A stretch of DNA of 64,000 nt from JACPDI01 sp035463475 (GCA_035463475.1 DATHTE010000120.1:1-64000); one strand, 5' to 3'. Counted from the stretch's first letter, positions 19,048-27,552 are shown. Numbers and translations are program-made. Notes: generated from the sequence alone by a model not told the origin.

Positions 19048-20781
19048 TCAGGGAATCATCCAGGGAAACACGTACGCCTGCAGCATCACGATCGTCGCCA
19101 TGATCGCGGCGAGCGCGACGCTGTGCCAGAACACGAAGCGCAGGATGCGCCCCTCCTGCCCGACCTGCCCGGTGGCGGCCGTCGCGACGACGATGCTCTG
19201 GGCGTCGATCATCTTTCCCATCACGCCGCCCGTGCTGTTCGCGGTGGTGATGAGAACGGGGTCGAATCCGAGCTGCTCCGCCGTGATCTTCTGGAGGCTG
19301 CCGAACAGCACGTTCGAGCTGGTGTCCGACCCCGTCAGGGCCACGCCGAGCCACCCGAGAAACGCCGCGAAGAACGGGTACAGCGCGCCGGTCCTCGTGA
19401 AGGCGAGCCCCAGCGTGGCGTCCGTCCCGCCGTAGCGCGTCACGAACCCCAGGGCCAGCATGAGCGCGATGGTCGCGAGCGGGATGCGCATCCGGTGCAG
19501 CGTGCGGCCGGCGCACGCCATCGCCACGCGAAACGGAATCCGCAGGTAGAGGATCGTGGCGATCGCCGCGAGCAGGATGGCGGTGCCCGTGGCAGACGCC
19601 CAGTTGAGCGTGAACACCGCCGCCTCGGCGCGTGCGGTGCGATACGTGGCATCGCCGATGCGCGCAGGATCGACGGGACTCGGTACCACAGGGTATTCCC
19701 GGAAGACCAGCCGGTGCAGGTACGGCACCTGCCAGCTTGGCGCCAGCCACGCGTTCAGCACCGGCTGCCCGCCGGCGCGGTGACGCGCCAGTCCTTCTGG
19801 CCCGCCGTTCAGGAACGCCTTGACGGGCGTGGCGCCCCACAGCAGAACCGCGGCGCTTAGAAAGAGCCAGGGCATCCACGCGCGTCTCACCGCGGCGTGA
19901 TGCGCGCGCGCCTCGTGCGGCGCGACGTCCGGCGGTCGCGCGACCGACGCGTCGTGCGCGTCCTCGTCTCCTGGTATCCACACGCGGCAGAACAGCGTGA
20001 GGGCCGCGATCGATGACAGGCCCCCGACGATGTCGACGAGTTCCGGTCCGACGAAGTTGCTCCAGAGGAACTGGACGATCGCGAACGTGCCGCCACAGAC
20101 GAGCACCGCCGGCCAGACCGCGCGAAGCCCGCGCCAGCCGCTCAACGTCACGACGAGCCAGGCCGGCACGATCACCGCGACGAACGGAAGCTGCCGGCCG
20201 GCCATCACGCTGAGCGTCCTGGCGTCGAGCCCGGTCACGGCGGCCAGCGTCAGGATGGGCGTGCCGATCGCGCCGAACGCCACGGGGGCGGTGTTGGCGA
20301 TGAGCGACAGCCCGGCCGCGTGCAGCGGCGAGAAGCCGAGCCCGATCATCAGCGCGGAGCAGATCGCGATCGGCGTGCCGAACCCGGCGGCCCCCTCGAT
20401 GAACGCGCCGAACGAGAAAGCCACGAGGAGCGCCTGGATGCGGCGATCGCCCGACAGCCGGCTGACCGAGTGCTTGACGATCTCGAACTGGCCCGAGTCG
20501 ACCGTCAGGTTGTAAAGGAATACCGCATTGAGGATGATCCAGCCGATCGGGAGCAGGCCGTACGCGGCGCCGAACACCGCCGTCGCGGTCGCCGTTCCGG
20601 CCGGCATGCCGAATACGAACACGGACGTGGCGGTGGCGGCGGCGAGCGCGGCGAAGGCGGCTACGTGCGCGCGCCATCCGAGCACCGCAAGGCCGACGAG
20701 GAGCAACGCGATCGGCAGCGCCGCGAGGACCGTGCTGAGCCACGGGTTGCCGACGGGGTCATAGACCTGGATCCAGGACAT
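19048..20781 (-). CDS. lctP: L-lactate permease (LctP family)
   Basis: A 577-residue polytopic membrane protein of the lactate permease family, a proton symporter for lactate or glycolate. The typical segments are seen: GWIILNAVFLYNLT near residue 85, AFIEGAAGFGTPIAICSALM near 125, then NTAPVAFGAIGTPI near 165, and the C-terminal ITTANSTGGVMGKMIDAQSI before VATAATG. About 13 transmembrane helices and a large hydrophilic loop (about 245-295). It is divergent from, and 26-35 bases from, the FMN-dependent hydroxy-acid dehydrogenase, so uptake and oxidation are probably co-regulated. Confidence 0.93.
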   Translation of the reverse strand: MSWIQVYDPVGNPWLSTVLAALPIALLLVGLAVLGWRAHVAAFAALAAATATSVFVFGMPAGTATATAVFGAAYGLLPIGWIILNAVFLYNLTVDSGQFEIVKHSVSRLSGDRRIQALLVAFSFGAFIEGAAGFGTPIAICSALMIGLGFSPLHAAGLSLIANTAPVAFGAIGTPILTLAAVTGLDARTLSVMAGRQLPFVAVIVPAWLVVTLSGWRGLRAVWPAVLVCGGTFAIVQFLWSNFVGPELVDIVGGLSSIAALTLFCRVWIPGDEDAHDASVARPPDVAPHEARAHHAAVRRAWMPWLFLSAAVLLWGATPVKAFLNGGPEGLARHRAGGQPVLNAWLAPSWQVPYLHRLVFREYPVVPSPVDPARIGDATYRTARAEAAVFTLNWASATGTAILLAAIATILYLRIPFRVAMACAGRTLHRMRIPLATIALMLALGFVTRYGGTDATLGLAFTRTGALYPFFAAFLGWLGVALTGSDTSSNVLFGSLQKITAEQLGFDPVLITTANSTGGVMGKMIDAQSIVVATAATGQVGQEGRILRFVFWHSVALAAIMATIVMLQAYVFPWMIP

Positions 20782-20803
20782 CGAGTAGACGGAGAGGACG
20801 CCC

Positions 20804-20809
20804 TATTAT
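20804..20809 (+). promoter_or_regulatory. Putative -10 hexamer TATTAT in the lctP/lldD divergent promoter
   Basis: TATTAT is followed by seven bases and then ATG at 20817. The reverse strand of the same spot reads CATAAT, a possible -10 for lctP with a 24-base leader. The two promoters would overlap. Confidence 0.4.
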
Positions 20810-20816
20810 GGCCCGC

Positions 20817-22070
20817 ATGCCTCGAGCGCTTGCCCCGCACCGCGCGGTCAACATCGAAGACCTCCGGCAGGCCGCCCGCCGGCGCCTTCCGCGCGCCGTC
20901 TTCGACTACATCGACGGCGGCGCCGATGCGGAGATCACGCTGCGCGCGAACCGCAGGGCGTTCGAAGACCTTCCACTTCGTCCCCGGTCCGCAGTCGCGA
21001 CGGCCACCTGTGACACGCGCACGACGGTGCTGGGCCTGCCGATCGCGCTGCCGCTGCTCCTCGCGCCGGTCGGCAGCTGCCGGCTGTTCTACCCCCGCGG
21101 CGAGGAGGCCGCCGCGCGCGCGGCTGGGGAGGGCGGCACCGTGTACATCCTCTCCACCTTGTCAGGCAGCCGACTCGAAGACGTGAAGGCGGCCTCGACC
21201 GGCCCGGTGTTCTACCAGTTGTACCTGCTCGGTGGCCGTGACGTCGCGCTGGCGACGATCGACCGCGCGCGCCAGGCAGGCATGTCGGCGCTCGTGGTCA
21301 CGATCGACACGCCGGTCGCGGGGCTGAGAGAGCGCGATCTGCGGAACGGGCTGAAGCAGCTCACCGGCGGAAAGGTCTGGCCGAAGTTGCCGTTCATCCC
21401 GCAATTTCTCGCAAGGCCCCGATGGCTCGCCGGGTTTTTTCGCGACGGCGGACTCATGAGTTTTCCGAACGTCGTCCTGCCTGACGGGCCCATGCCGTAC
21501 GCGGACGTCGGCGTGGCGCTCGAAGCGTCGATGACAAGCTGGCGCGATCTGCGGTGGATCCGCGACGCGTGGCGCGGGCCGATCATCGTCAAAGGCGTGC
21601 ACAGCACCGACGATGCGCGCCGCGCCGTTGACGAAGGGGCGAAGGCGATCGTGGTCTCGAACCACGGCGGCCGGCAGCTCGATACCGTCCGCCCGACGCT
21701 GCAGGTGCTGCCGGAAGTGGTGGCGGCGGTCGGCGACCGCACGGAGGTGCTGGTGGACGGCGGCGTCCGCCGCGGCAGCGACATCGTCAAGGCGCTCTGT
21801 CTGGGCGCGCGGGCGGTGCTTGTGGGTCGCGCCTACGCATACGGCCTCGGCGCGGCCGGCGGCGCGGGTGTCGCGCACGCCATCAACATCCTGCGGACGG
21901 ATCTCGTTCGCACCATGAAGCTGCTCGGGTGCGGCTCGCTCGCGGAGCTGGACGCGTCCTTCCTCGACGTGCCGCGCCACGACGTTGCGGCCCCACGGAC
22001 AGTCGGGCAGTCGAACGGTCAAACAGTCGAACAGTCGACTGGCAGTCGCTCAGCCGGTCCGACTGCTTGA
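20817..22070 (+). CDS. lldD: FMN-dependent alpha-hydroxy-acid dehydrogenase (probable L-lactate dehydrogenase)
   Basis: A 417-residue FMN enzyme oxidising an L-2-hydroxy acid to the keto acid. It has the N-terminal FDYIDGGADAE, the FMN-binding segment LAPVGSC, the barrel strand FYQLYLLGGRD, the substrate/catalytic SNHGGRQLD (H283) and the phosphate-binding DGGVRRGSDI and GRAYAYG. Divergence from a lactate permease argues for L-lactate; mandelate or glycolate remain possible. An ATG also exists at 20808, but it lies inside TATTAT; ATG 20817 sits seven bases after that hexamer. The last 20 or so residues (after APRTV) are encoded by the octamer repeat and are not family sequence. Confidence 0.9.
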   Translation: MPRALAPHRAVNIEDLRQAARRRLPRAVFDYIDGGADAEITLRANRRAFEDLPLRPRSAVATATCDTRTTVLGLPIALPLLLAPVGSCRLFYPRGEEAAARAAGEGGTVYILSTLSGSRLEDVKAASTGPVFYQLYLLGGRDVALATIDRARQAGMSALVVTIDTPVAGLRERDLRNGLKQLTGGKVWPKLPFIPQFLARPRWLAGFFRDGGLMSFPNVVLPDGPMPYADVGVALEASMTSWRDLRWIRDAWRGPIIVKGVHSTDDARRAVDEGAKAIVVSNHGGRQLDTVRPTLQVLPEVVAAVGDRTEVLVDGGVRRGSDIVKALCLGARAVLVGRAYAYGLGAAGGAGVAHAINILRTDLVRTMKLLGCGSLAELDASFLDVPRHDVAAPRTVGQSNGQTVEQSTGSRSAGPTA

Positions 22071-22123
22071 CTGTCCGACCGTCTGACTGCCTGGCTGTCC
22101 GGCTACTTGGCTGTTTGACTGCC
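21997..22123. repeat. Octamer repeat tract forming a large imperfect palindrome
   Basis: Left half repeats NNCAGTCG-type 8-mers (acagtcg, gcagtcg, aacagtcg twice, ggcagtcg); right half repeats the reverse complement CGACTG/TGACTGNN. The two halves could fold into a long imperfect hairpin centred near 22053. The tract lies between convergent genes and encodes the C-terminus of both: the tail of LldD and the GGSQTAK end of the MarR protein. Confidence 0.8.
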
Positions 22124-22579
22124 GCCTTTGCGGGAGTTGGCGAGGCCGAGCTTCCGGCACAATGTCCCGAGCTGCGCCTGCTCGTCTCGTGTGAGCGCCG
22201 AGAAAGCGGCAAGGATGCGCTGCACGTGAGCGGGGAAGATCTTCCTGATGAGCCCCTTGCCCTCAGGCGTCAGCTCCACGAAGTACTGGCGGCGGTCCTC
22301 GTCGCCGCGCACGCGCCGCACCAACCCGTTCTTCTCGAGGTTGTTGACGACCATCGTCATGTTCGCGCCGCTCGTGAACTGCTTTGCCGCGATGTCGCGC
22401 TGGCACATGGGCCCGAGGTGGTAGAGCACCTCGAGCACCCCGAACTGCGTTTCCGTCAGACCCTGCTCGCCCAGCGCCCGCACGAGGCGAGCGTCGATGG
22501 CGCCGACCGCCCTGCGCAGCTTGATGTACGCGTTCAACGCGGCCACTTCGGCGGCGCTTCCCCGGTGGTGTGTGCCCAT
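22103..22579 (-). CDS. MarR family transcriptional regulator
   Basis: A 158-residue winged-helix regulator. The DNA-binding part is clear: LTETQFGVLEVLYHLGP, then the recognition helix in SGANMTMVVNNLEKNG and the wing VRRVRGDEDRRQYFVELT, followed by a dimerisation helix. It is divergent from a DoxX gene with 98 bases between them; MarR/DoxX pairs usually respond to phenolic, quinone or oxidative stress. The final residues come from the octamer repeat. An inverted repeat in the divergent promoter is a likely operator and suggests autoregulation. Confidence 0.9.
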   Translation of the reverse strand: MGTHHRGSAAEVAALNAYIKLRRAVGAIDARLVRALGEQGLTETQFGVLEVLYHLGPMCQRDIAAKQFTSGANMTMVVNNLEKNGLVRRVRGDEDRRQYFVELTPEGKGLIRKIFPAHVQRILAAFSALTRDEQAQLGTLCRKLGLANSRKGGSQTAK

Positions 22580-22584
22580 CGCGA

Positions 22585-22618
22585 TTAGTTTGACATAAAA
22601 TCATTAGCGATGTAACTA
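22585..22618 (+). promoter_or_regulatory. MarR/doxX divergent promoter with candidate MarR operator
   Basis: Plus strand: TTGACA (22590-22595), 17-bp spacer, TAACTA (22613-22618). Overlapping this is an imperfect inverted repeat, TAGTTtgaCAT to ATGtAACTA, enclosing ATCATTAGCGAT. The AT-rich patch is striking in this GC-rich sequence. The operator role is inference. Confidence 0.45.
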
Positions 22619-22677
22619 TTATAGCATCCCCGGCCTGGGTCGAGGGAGAGCCGGAGAGAGGTGAGAGGAGGAGGCGC

Positions 22678-23118
22678 ATGTTTCGGAGTCTGATCGCGAC
22701 GCGCGAGGACGTGGTGGCGCTGGTGCTTCGTCTGGCACTCGGCATCGTGATGTTCCCGCACGGCGCCCAGAAGGTGTTCGGCTGGTTCGGTGGCTTTGGG
22801 CTTTCGGGCACCACGGCGTTCTTCCAGAGCATGGGGATTCCGTATATCTTCGCTGTGCTCGCGATCGCGGCCGAGTTCCTCGGGAGCCTTGGGCTGCTCG
22901 CAGGGTTCCTGACGCGAATCGCCGCGCTCGGCATCGCGGCCGTCATGCTGACGGCGACGTTCATGGTGCACTGGCCGATCGGATTCTTCATGAACTGGAG
23001 TGGCACGCTGAAGGGAGAAGGGTTCGAGTACCACCTCCTGGCGATCGGCATCGCAGTCGCGCTGATGATCCGAGGCGGCGGCACCGCGTCGGTCGATCGC
23101 GCGCTCACACGGTCCTGA
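22678..23118 (+). CDS. DoxX family membrane protein
   Basis: A 146-residue four-helix membrane protein of the DoxX family. The family start is seen in LVLRLALGIVMFPHGAQKVFGWFGG split over residues 13-40, followed by FFQSMGIPYIFAVLAIAAEF and the LGSLGLLAGFLTRIAAL helix. DoxX-like proteins sit in the inner membrane and have been linked to thiol/oxidative stress and quinone-related functions. ATG 22678 has a GAGGAGG SD. It is divergent from a MarR regulator that probably represses it. Confidence 0.92.
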   Translation: MFRSLIATREDVVALVLRLALGIVMFPHGAQKVFGWFGGFGLSGTTAFFQSMGIPYIFAVLAIAAEFLGSLGLLAGFLTRIAALGIAAVMLTATFMVHWPIGFFMNWSGTLKGEGFEYHLLAIGIAVALMIRGGGTASVDRALTRS

Positions 23119-23120
23119 AG

Positions 23121-23198
23121 CCCGCCTGTCTTCGGCCAGGGCTACGGCGGGTCCGCCGGAGCGCTGCGCGCCGAAGGCGGGAGCGCTTCGCGCGAAGG
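23121..23198 (+). repeat. CCGCCGTAGCGC-family inverted-repeat element, copy A
   Basis: Contains GGGCTACGGCGGGTCCGCCG followed by GAGCGCTGCGCGCCGAAGGCGG, with the last unit partly duplicated. It matches the element at 49865-49919 in reverse orientation and that at 59164-59213. A short CCCTGAACCCTGA heptamer remnant follows it. Confidence 0.7.
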
Positions 23199-23242
23199 CG
23201 GTAACCCTGAACCCTGATCTGTCCGTCGTCCGTCTCGTTGGC

Positions 23243-24004
23243 GTGGCGCTCGCCGCCGCGGCCGGCGGCATCGTCAATTCCATCGCCGGCGGCGGCACGC
23301 TCCTCACCTTTCCATCGCTCGTGGCGCTGGGCGTGCCTCCGCTGGTCGCCAATGCCACGAGCACGGTTGCGCTCTGGCCAGGCGCGCTGAGCAGCATGTT
23401 CGGTTACCGTGGCCGGCTGCGCGGCTACGAGCGCTGGGCCCTCGTGTTCGCGGTGCCCAGCCTGGCCGGCGGCGCACTCGGGGCATGGCTTCTGCTCAGC
23501 ACGCCCGAAGCGCGGTTCGAGCGGATCGTTCCGTGGCTGGTGTTCGGGGCAACCTTGCTCTTCGCACTCCAGGGCCCCGTGATGCGCCGGTTGCGTCCGG
23601 GACGAACGGTCGAAGGGGAGGAGAGCGGCGGGTTCATCCCCCGGCACGGCGCGATCGCGCTGCTCTGCCAGTTCCTCGTCGGCGTGTATGGCGGGTACTT
23701 CGGCGCCGGGATCGGCATCCTGATGCTGGCGGTGCTCGGCTACATGGGCTTCTCCGACGTCCATCGGATGAACGGGCTGAAGAACTGGGGCGGGCTCTGC
23801 ATGAACTTCGTCGCGGCGGCGATGTTCGCGGTATCCGGCATCGTGGACTGGGCGGTCGCGCTGTCGATGGCGGTCGGCGCGACGGCCGGCGGATATCTTG
23901 CCGCGCGGGTGGCGCAGCGCGTGCCGCAGGCCGCGGTCCGGCGGGCGATCATCGGCGTCGGCGTCGCGGCGGGGCTGTGGCTCTGGTGGGCGCCACTGTC
24001 GTGA
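23243..24004 (+). CDS. TSUP (TauE/SafE) family sulfite/sulfur-anion permease
   Basis: A 253-residue membrane protein of the TauE/SafE family. Signature pieces are GIVNSIAGGGTLLTFPSL at the N-terminus, PPLVANATSTVALWPGAL, and the second repeat GVYGGYFGAGIGILMLAVLG, with about eight helices. Family members export or import sulfite, sulfoacetate or other organosulfur anions; the substrate cannot be told here. The start is uncertain: GTG 23243 is the first ordinary start codon in frame, but it falls at the first helix, and a start slightly upstream is possible. Confidence 0.85.
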   Translation: MALAAAAGGIVNSIAGGGTLLTFPSLVALGVPPLVANATSTVALWPGALSSMFGYRGRLRGYERWALVFAVPSLAGGALGAWLLLSTPEARFERIVPWLVFGATLLFALQGPVMRRLRPGRTVEGEESGGFIPRHGAIALLCQFLVGVYGGYFGAGIGILMLAVLGYMGFSDVHRMNGLKNWGGLCMNFVAAAMFAVSGIVDWAVALSMAVGATAGGYLAARVAQRVPQAAVRRAIIGVGVAAGLWLWWAPLS

Positions 24005-24010
24005 GGCGTC

Positions 24011-24057
24011 CGGGTTCGGGCTTCAGGCAGTTCCCCGAACCCTGAACCTTGAACCCT
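24011..24057. repeat. TTCAGGG-class heptamer repeats in inverted arrangement
   Basis: gggttcgggcttcagg on the left faces ccccgaaccctgaacc plus ttgaaccc on the right, between the convergent TSUP and GH13 genes. The GH13 stop codon lies at its edge. Confidence 0.65.
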
Positions 24058-25723
24058 ATTCGTCCAGAGCCGAGCGATAGAGCGCGTTGTCCGGCGCGCC
24101 GACGCGCAGCCACCGGTAGCCGTACGGCGGCAGCCGCACCTCGTGCCGCCGAGTGCCCTCCCGCGCCTGGTGCAACGCGCCCTCGAACAGGTCGAACAGG
24201 ATTTCTCCTCCGCGCACGTCCACATCGACCGTCACGGTCTGCTCCCTGTCCGCGAAGTTGTGCAGCGTCAGGATGGCCGTGTGGCGCCAGTCGTAGCGGA
24301 GCCCGAGAACGTCCTGCGGGAGCGTGCCGAGCACGGTGTACTCCCCCCAGCTGATCTCCGGGCACTCGCGGCGCATGCGGATCGTCCGTTCGGTCCAGTT
24401 CAAGATCGACGCGGGATCGCGCCGCTGATCGAGCACGTTCACCTTCCGGAACCCGTGCTCCTCGTCGTCGACAATCGGCACGACGCGGCGCTCCGCGGTC
24501 GAGTAGCCGCCGTAGTCGTCTCCGGTCCACTGCATCGCCGTCCTCGCGCATTCCCGCTCGGGCAGCGACAAGTCGTCCCAGATGCCGATTTCGTCGCCGT
24601 ACTGCATCATCGGCGTTCCCGGCAGCGAGAAGAGCAGGCTGAACGCGAGATTGAGGCGCCGCCGGTCGTTGCGCAGCATCGGCGCGAGACGCCGCCGGAT
24701 CCCGCGGTTGTACAGCTGCATCTCTTTCTCCGGCGCACAGGCCGCGAACACACGCTGCCGCTGTTCCTCGCTGAGCCGTCCCAGGTCGCACTCGTCGTGG
24801 CTGCGGAGGAACTGGACCCATTGCGCGGTGCGTGGAATGTCGCGCGTCTGCTCGAGTGCCTCTCGCAGCGGCGTCGCGTCTCCGGTCGCCAGCGCGTACC
24901 AGAGCCGCTGGTTGACGGGGAAGTTGAGCATCATCTGCAGCCGATCGCCGGACTCCCCGAAGTAGTTGACGCGCTCCTCGGGGACGACGTTCGCCTCGGC
25001 CAGCAGGATGGCGTCGCGGACGCGCCACTGCAGGAAATACCGCATCTCGTGGAGCAGGTCGAAGTCCTGCGGGTGCTCCGGCGACGGCCCTTTCCGCTCG
25101 ATCAGGAACGGCACCGCGTCCATCCGGAACCCCGCCACTCCCAGCTCGAGCCAGAAGCCCATGATCTTCTGGATCTCATCGCGGACCCGCTTGTTGTGCG
25201 TGTTCAGGTCCGGCTGGAACTCGTAAAACCGGTGAAAGTAGTACTGCTTCGCTTCCTTGTCGTACGTCCACGTCGTCTTCTGGACGCCCGGAAAGACGAT
25301 GCCTTTCTCGTGGTCCGTGGGGCGTGCGGTCGCCCACACGTACCAGTCGCGGAACGGGGACTGCGGGTCGCGCCGCGCGTGCTGGAACCACGGGTGCTCG
25401 TTCGACGTGTGGTTGACGACCAGGTCCACGATCACGCGCATCCCGATCGAGCGCGCGTGGTTCATGAACTCGACGAAGTCACCGAGGGATCCGTGCTTGT
25501 CATGAACGCCGTAGTAGTCCTTCACGTCGTAGCCGTTGTCGCGATTCGGCGAGACGTAGAAGGGCAGCAGCCAGATGCAGGTCACGCCCAGCCCCGCGAG
25601 ATAGGGGAGCCGGCGGCTGAGTCCCTCGAAGTCCCCGACGCCGTCCCCGTTGGCGTCCATGAACTTCTCGACGTCGAGGCAGTAGATGACCGCGTTCTTG
25701 TACCAGAGATCTTCGATCGCCAC
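24056..25723 (-). CDS. Trehalose-synthase-like GH13 alpha-glucosyltransferase/amylase
   Basis: A 555-residue GH13 enzyme of the trehalose-synthase (maltose glucosyltransferase) type. Conserved regions: DGVGDFEGLSRRLPYLAGLG, then VDLVVNHTS (region I), GFRMDAVPFL with nucleophile D202, LLAEANV with acid/base E243, and FLRSHDE with D310. A C-terminal beta domain follows (about 460-555). It lacks the maltokinase fusion found in some relatives. It likely isomerises maltose to trehalose or trims alpha-glucans in the cytosol. No signal peptide. No sugar-metabolism neighbours help to fix the role. Confidence 0.88.
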   Translation of the reverse strand: MAIEDLWYKNAVIYCLDVEKFMDANGDGVGDFEGLSRRLPYLAGLGVTCIWLLPFYVSPNRDNGYDVKDYYGVHDKHGSLGDFVEFMNHARSIGMRVIVDLVVNHTSNEHPWFQHARRDPQSPFRDWYVWATARPTDHEKGIVFPGVQKTTWTYDKEAKQYYFHRFYEFQPDLNTHNKRVRDEIQKIMGFWLELGVAGFRMDAVPFLIERKGPSPEHPQDFDLLHEMRYFLQWRVRDAILLAEANVVPEERVNYFGESGDRLQMMLNFPVNQRLWYALATGDATPLREALEQTRDIPRTAQWVQFLRSHDECDLGRLSEEQRQRVFAACAPEKEMQLYNRGIRRRLAPMLRNDRRRLNLAFSLLFSLPGTPMMQYGDEIGIWDDLSLPERECARTAMQWTGDDYGGYSTAERRVVPIVDDEEHGFRKVNVLDQRRDPASILNWTERTIRMRRECPEISWGEYTVLGTLPQDVLGLRYDWRHTAILTLHNFADREQTVTVDVDVRGGEILFDLFEGALHQAREGTRRHEVRLPPYGYRWLRVGAPDNALYRSALDE

Positions 25724-25765
25724 GGGCCCACCGCGAGCAAGGCGCGGGCCATACTCAGGCGCCAG

Positions 25766-25841
25766 TGTTCAGAGTTTAGGGGTCAGGGTTTAGAGCGCTC
25801 AGGGTTCAGGTTGCCTGCCCTGAACCTGAACTGAACCCTGT
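25766..25841. repeat. TTCAGGG-class heptamer tract, inverted
   Basis: Degenerate gttcagagtttagg, ggtcagggttta and cagggttcagg units face ctgaacctgaactgaaccctg. The tract runs up to the stop of the UDG gene and fills most of the gap upstream of the GH13 gene, where no promoter could be seen. Confidence 0.65.
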
Positions 25842-26585
25842 TCAACGCACCGCCCGCGCTGCGGCAGCGAACACCCCCCGCATCATCCGCGAGGTCAGCC
25901 TGCCGGTGTTCGTGTTCTGCCGCGAAGGGTGGAATGACCCGATCACCGTCAGGCCGGAGGTGGTGGAGACAATGGCGCCGTGGGCGAATCGCGGCCGCGG
26001 ACGGATCTCGAGGGCGCGCCGCCGGGCGAGGAGGCGGAAGGTCGCGTCCCAGGCGATCTTCCCGAGCGCGACGATGACGCGAACGTTCGGCAGGGCATCG
26101 AACTCGGCGTCCAGGTGGCGGGTGCAGTGGGCGATCTCTTCCGGTGAGGGCCTGTTGTCGGGCGGTGCGCAGCGCACGGTGGCGGCGATGAAGGCGTCGC
26201 GCAACTCGAGCCCGTCGTTTCTGTGCCTCGTCGTCGGTTGATTGGCGAAGCCGTGCGCGTGCATCGCGGCCATGAGGAAATCGCCGGAGCCGCCCGGCGC
26301 GTCGCCGGTGAACACCCGCCCCGTGCGGTTCGCCCCATGCGCGGCCGGCGCAAGCCCGATGATGAGCACGCGGGCGGCCGGATCGCCGAACCCCGGCACC
26401 GGCCGCGCCCAGTACACGTCATCGGAGTGCGCCTTCTTGCGGACGCGGCCAATCTCGATGCAGTAGGTCCGGAGCCGCGGGCAGTCGTTGCACGCGATGA
26501 TGGCGCGCTGCGCGCGAAGCAAGGGGACCGGGGATCCCGGGGGACCGGCGTCAAACCCCGTAGCTCTCAGCCTGTTCGTGGGCAT
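25842..26585 (-). CDS. Uracil-DNA glycosylase, family 5 (UdgB-type)
   Basis: A 247-residue DNA-repair glycosylase removing uracil, and in this family hypoxanthine and other deaminated bases. It has the iron-sulfur cysteines (ACNDCPRL near the N-terminus, VRCAPP later) and the family 5 active-site block GLAPAAHGANRTGRVFTGD, where the usual catalytic Asp/Asn of other families is absent. The second motif is IGSFHPSRQNTNTGRL. Start at ATG 26585 (MPTNRLRATGF), which overlaps the lipA end by 35 bases; the longer upstream frame runs only inside lipA and is not family sequence. Probably co-transcribed with lipA. Confidence 0.9.
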   Translation of the reverse strand: MPTNRLRATGFDAGPPGSPVPLLRAQRAIIACNDCPRLRTYCIEIGRVRKKAHSDDVYWARPVPGFGDPAARVLIIGLAPAAHGANRTGRVFTGDAPGGSGDFLMAAMHAHGFANQPTTRHRNDGLELRDAFIAATVRCAPPDNRPSPEEIAHCTRHLDAEFDALPNVRVIVALGKIAWDATFRLLARRRALEIRPRPRFAHGAIVSTTSGLTVIGSFHPSRQNTNTGRLTSRMMRGVFAAAARAVR

Positions 26586-27474
26586 GGTACGAGCTGCGCA
26601 CCAGCGGCCCCGACTCGACGTGGCCGAAGCCCAACCCAAGCGCGATGCGTTTGAGCTCGGCGAACTCGCCAGGGTGGTAGTAGCGCGACATCGGCAGGTG
26701 CGCGAGCGACGGTCGGAGGTACTGCCCGATGGTGAGGATGCCGCAACCAATGCGCGAGAGATCGGTAATCGTCTCGACCGCCTCATCGAACTCCTCGCCG
26801 AGGCCGACCATGATCCCGGACTTCGTCGGCACGTCCGGCGCGTAATGCCGTGCGCGATCGAGGAGTTCGAGCGCCCGGTCGTACCTTCCGCCCGGGCGCG
26901 CGGTGCGATACAGGCGCCGCACGGTTTCGATGTTGTGATTCAGGATGTCCGGACGGGCATCGAGCACCGCGTGGAGCGACCGCTCGTTCCCCTGGAAATC
27001 CGGGATCAGTACCTCGACCCGCGTCCTGGCCGTGCGCGCGCGAATTTCGCGGATGACCCCGGCGAAGATAGACGCGCCGAAGTCTTGGAGATCGTCGCGA
27101 TCCACCGAGGTGACGACCACGTGCGCGAGGTCCATCGAGGCGACCGCCTCCGCGACCCGCACGGGCTCCATCGGATCGACGGCGCCAGGCTTCCCGTGCA
27201 CGACGTTGCAGTAACCGCAGGAGCGCGTGCATACATCGCCCAGGATCATGAACGTCGCCGTGCCGTGGTGCCAGCATTCGCCGATGTTCGGGCAGTTCGC
27301 CTCCTCGCAGACGGTATGGAGCCCCAGCTCCCGCATGAGCCCTTTGAGGCGGATGTAGTTTGCGGAGCCTGGCGCCCGCACTTTCAGCCACTCGGGCTTG
27401 GCGGGCCGGGCACCATCGTCCTTCCGGCGTGCAGGCCGCCCGCGGATGAGCGGCAGCGGGACCGTGTCAGACAT
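26551..27474 (-). CDS. lipA: Lipoyl synthase
   Basis: A 307-residue radical-SAM enzyme that inserts sulfur at C6 and C8 of the octanoyl chain on E2 and GcvH proteins, so it serves the pyruvate dehydrogenase at 13175-18979. Auxiliary cluster cysteines are C56, C61 and C67 (CEEANCPNIGEC); radical-SAM cysteines are C82, C86 and C89 (CTRSCGYC). The C-terminal RSSYHAHEQ is the usual family end, carrying the conserved RSSYxA serine that ligates the auxiliary cluster. I start at ATG 27474 (MSDTVPLPLI); it lies seven bases after TAGAAT. Confidence 0.97.
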   Translation of the reverse strand: MSDTVPLPLIRGRPARRKDDGARPAKPEWLKVRAPGSANYIRLKGLMRELGLHTVCEEANCPNIGECWHHGTATFMILGDVCTRSCGYCNVVHGKPGAVDPMEPVRVAEAVASMDLAHVVVTSVDRDDLQDFGASIFAGVIREIRARTARTRVEVLIPDFQGNERSLHAVLDARPDILNHNIETVRRLYRTARPGGRYDRALELLDRARHYAPDVPTKSGIMVGLGEEFDEAVETITDLSRIGCGILTIGQYLRPSLAHLPMSRYYHPGEFAELKRIALGLGFGHVESGPLVRSSYHAHEQAESYGV

Positions 27475-27481
27475 TCTCTCT

Positions 27482-27487
27482 ATTCTA
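27482..27487 (-). promoter_or_regulatory. Putative -10 hexamer TAGAAT for lipA
   Basis: Minus strand TAGAAT, spacer AGAGAGA, then the lipA ATG. The purine spacer could be a poor SD, but the spacing also suits a leaderless mRNA. Confidence 0.4.
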
Positions 27488-27552
27488 GCGGCAACTCGCG
27501 TCCGCATGGCGTCCTGCCGCTTGGGATAGGATCGAGTGCCTCGGAGGCGCGC

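Noticed and set aside
24143..25834. A 563-codon plus-strand frame over the GH13 gene
   Set aside because: Shadow of the trehalose-synthase-like gene, whose catalytic residues are all on the minus strand.
26586..26786. Longer N-terminus for the UDG gene
   Set aside because: The extra codons lie inside lipA in another frame and do not resemble the glycosylase family, which begins just before the ACNDC cysteines.
26488..27552. Upstream extension of the UPF0173 hydrolase
   Set aside because: This part is antisense to lipA; the family start is MARSLSITWLGH at 27553.
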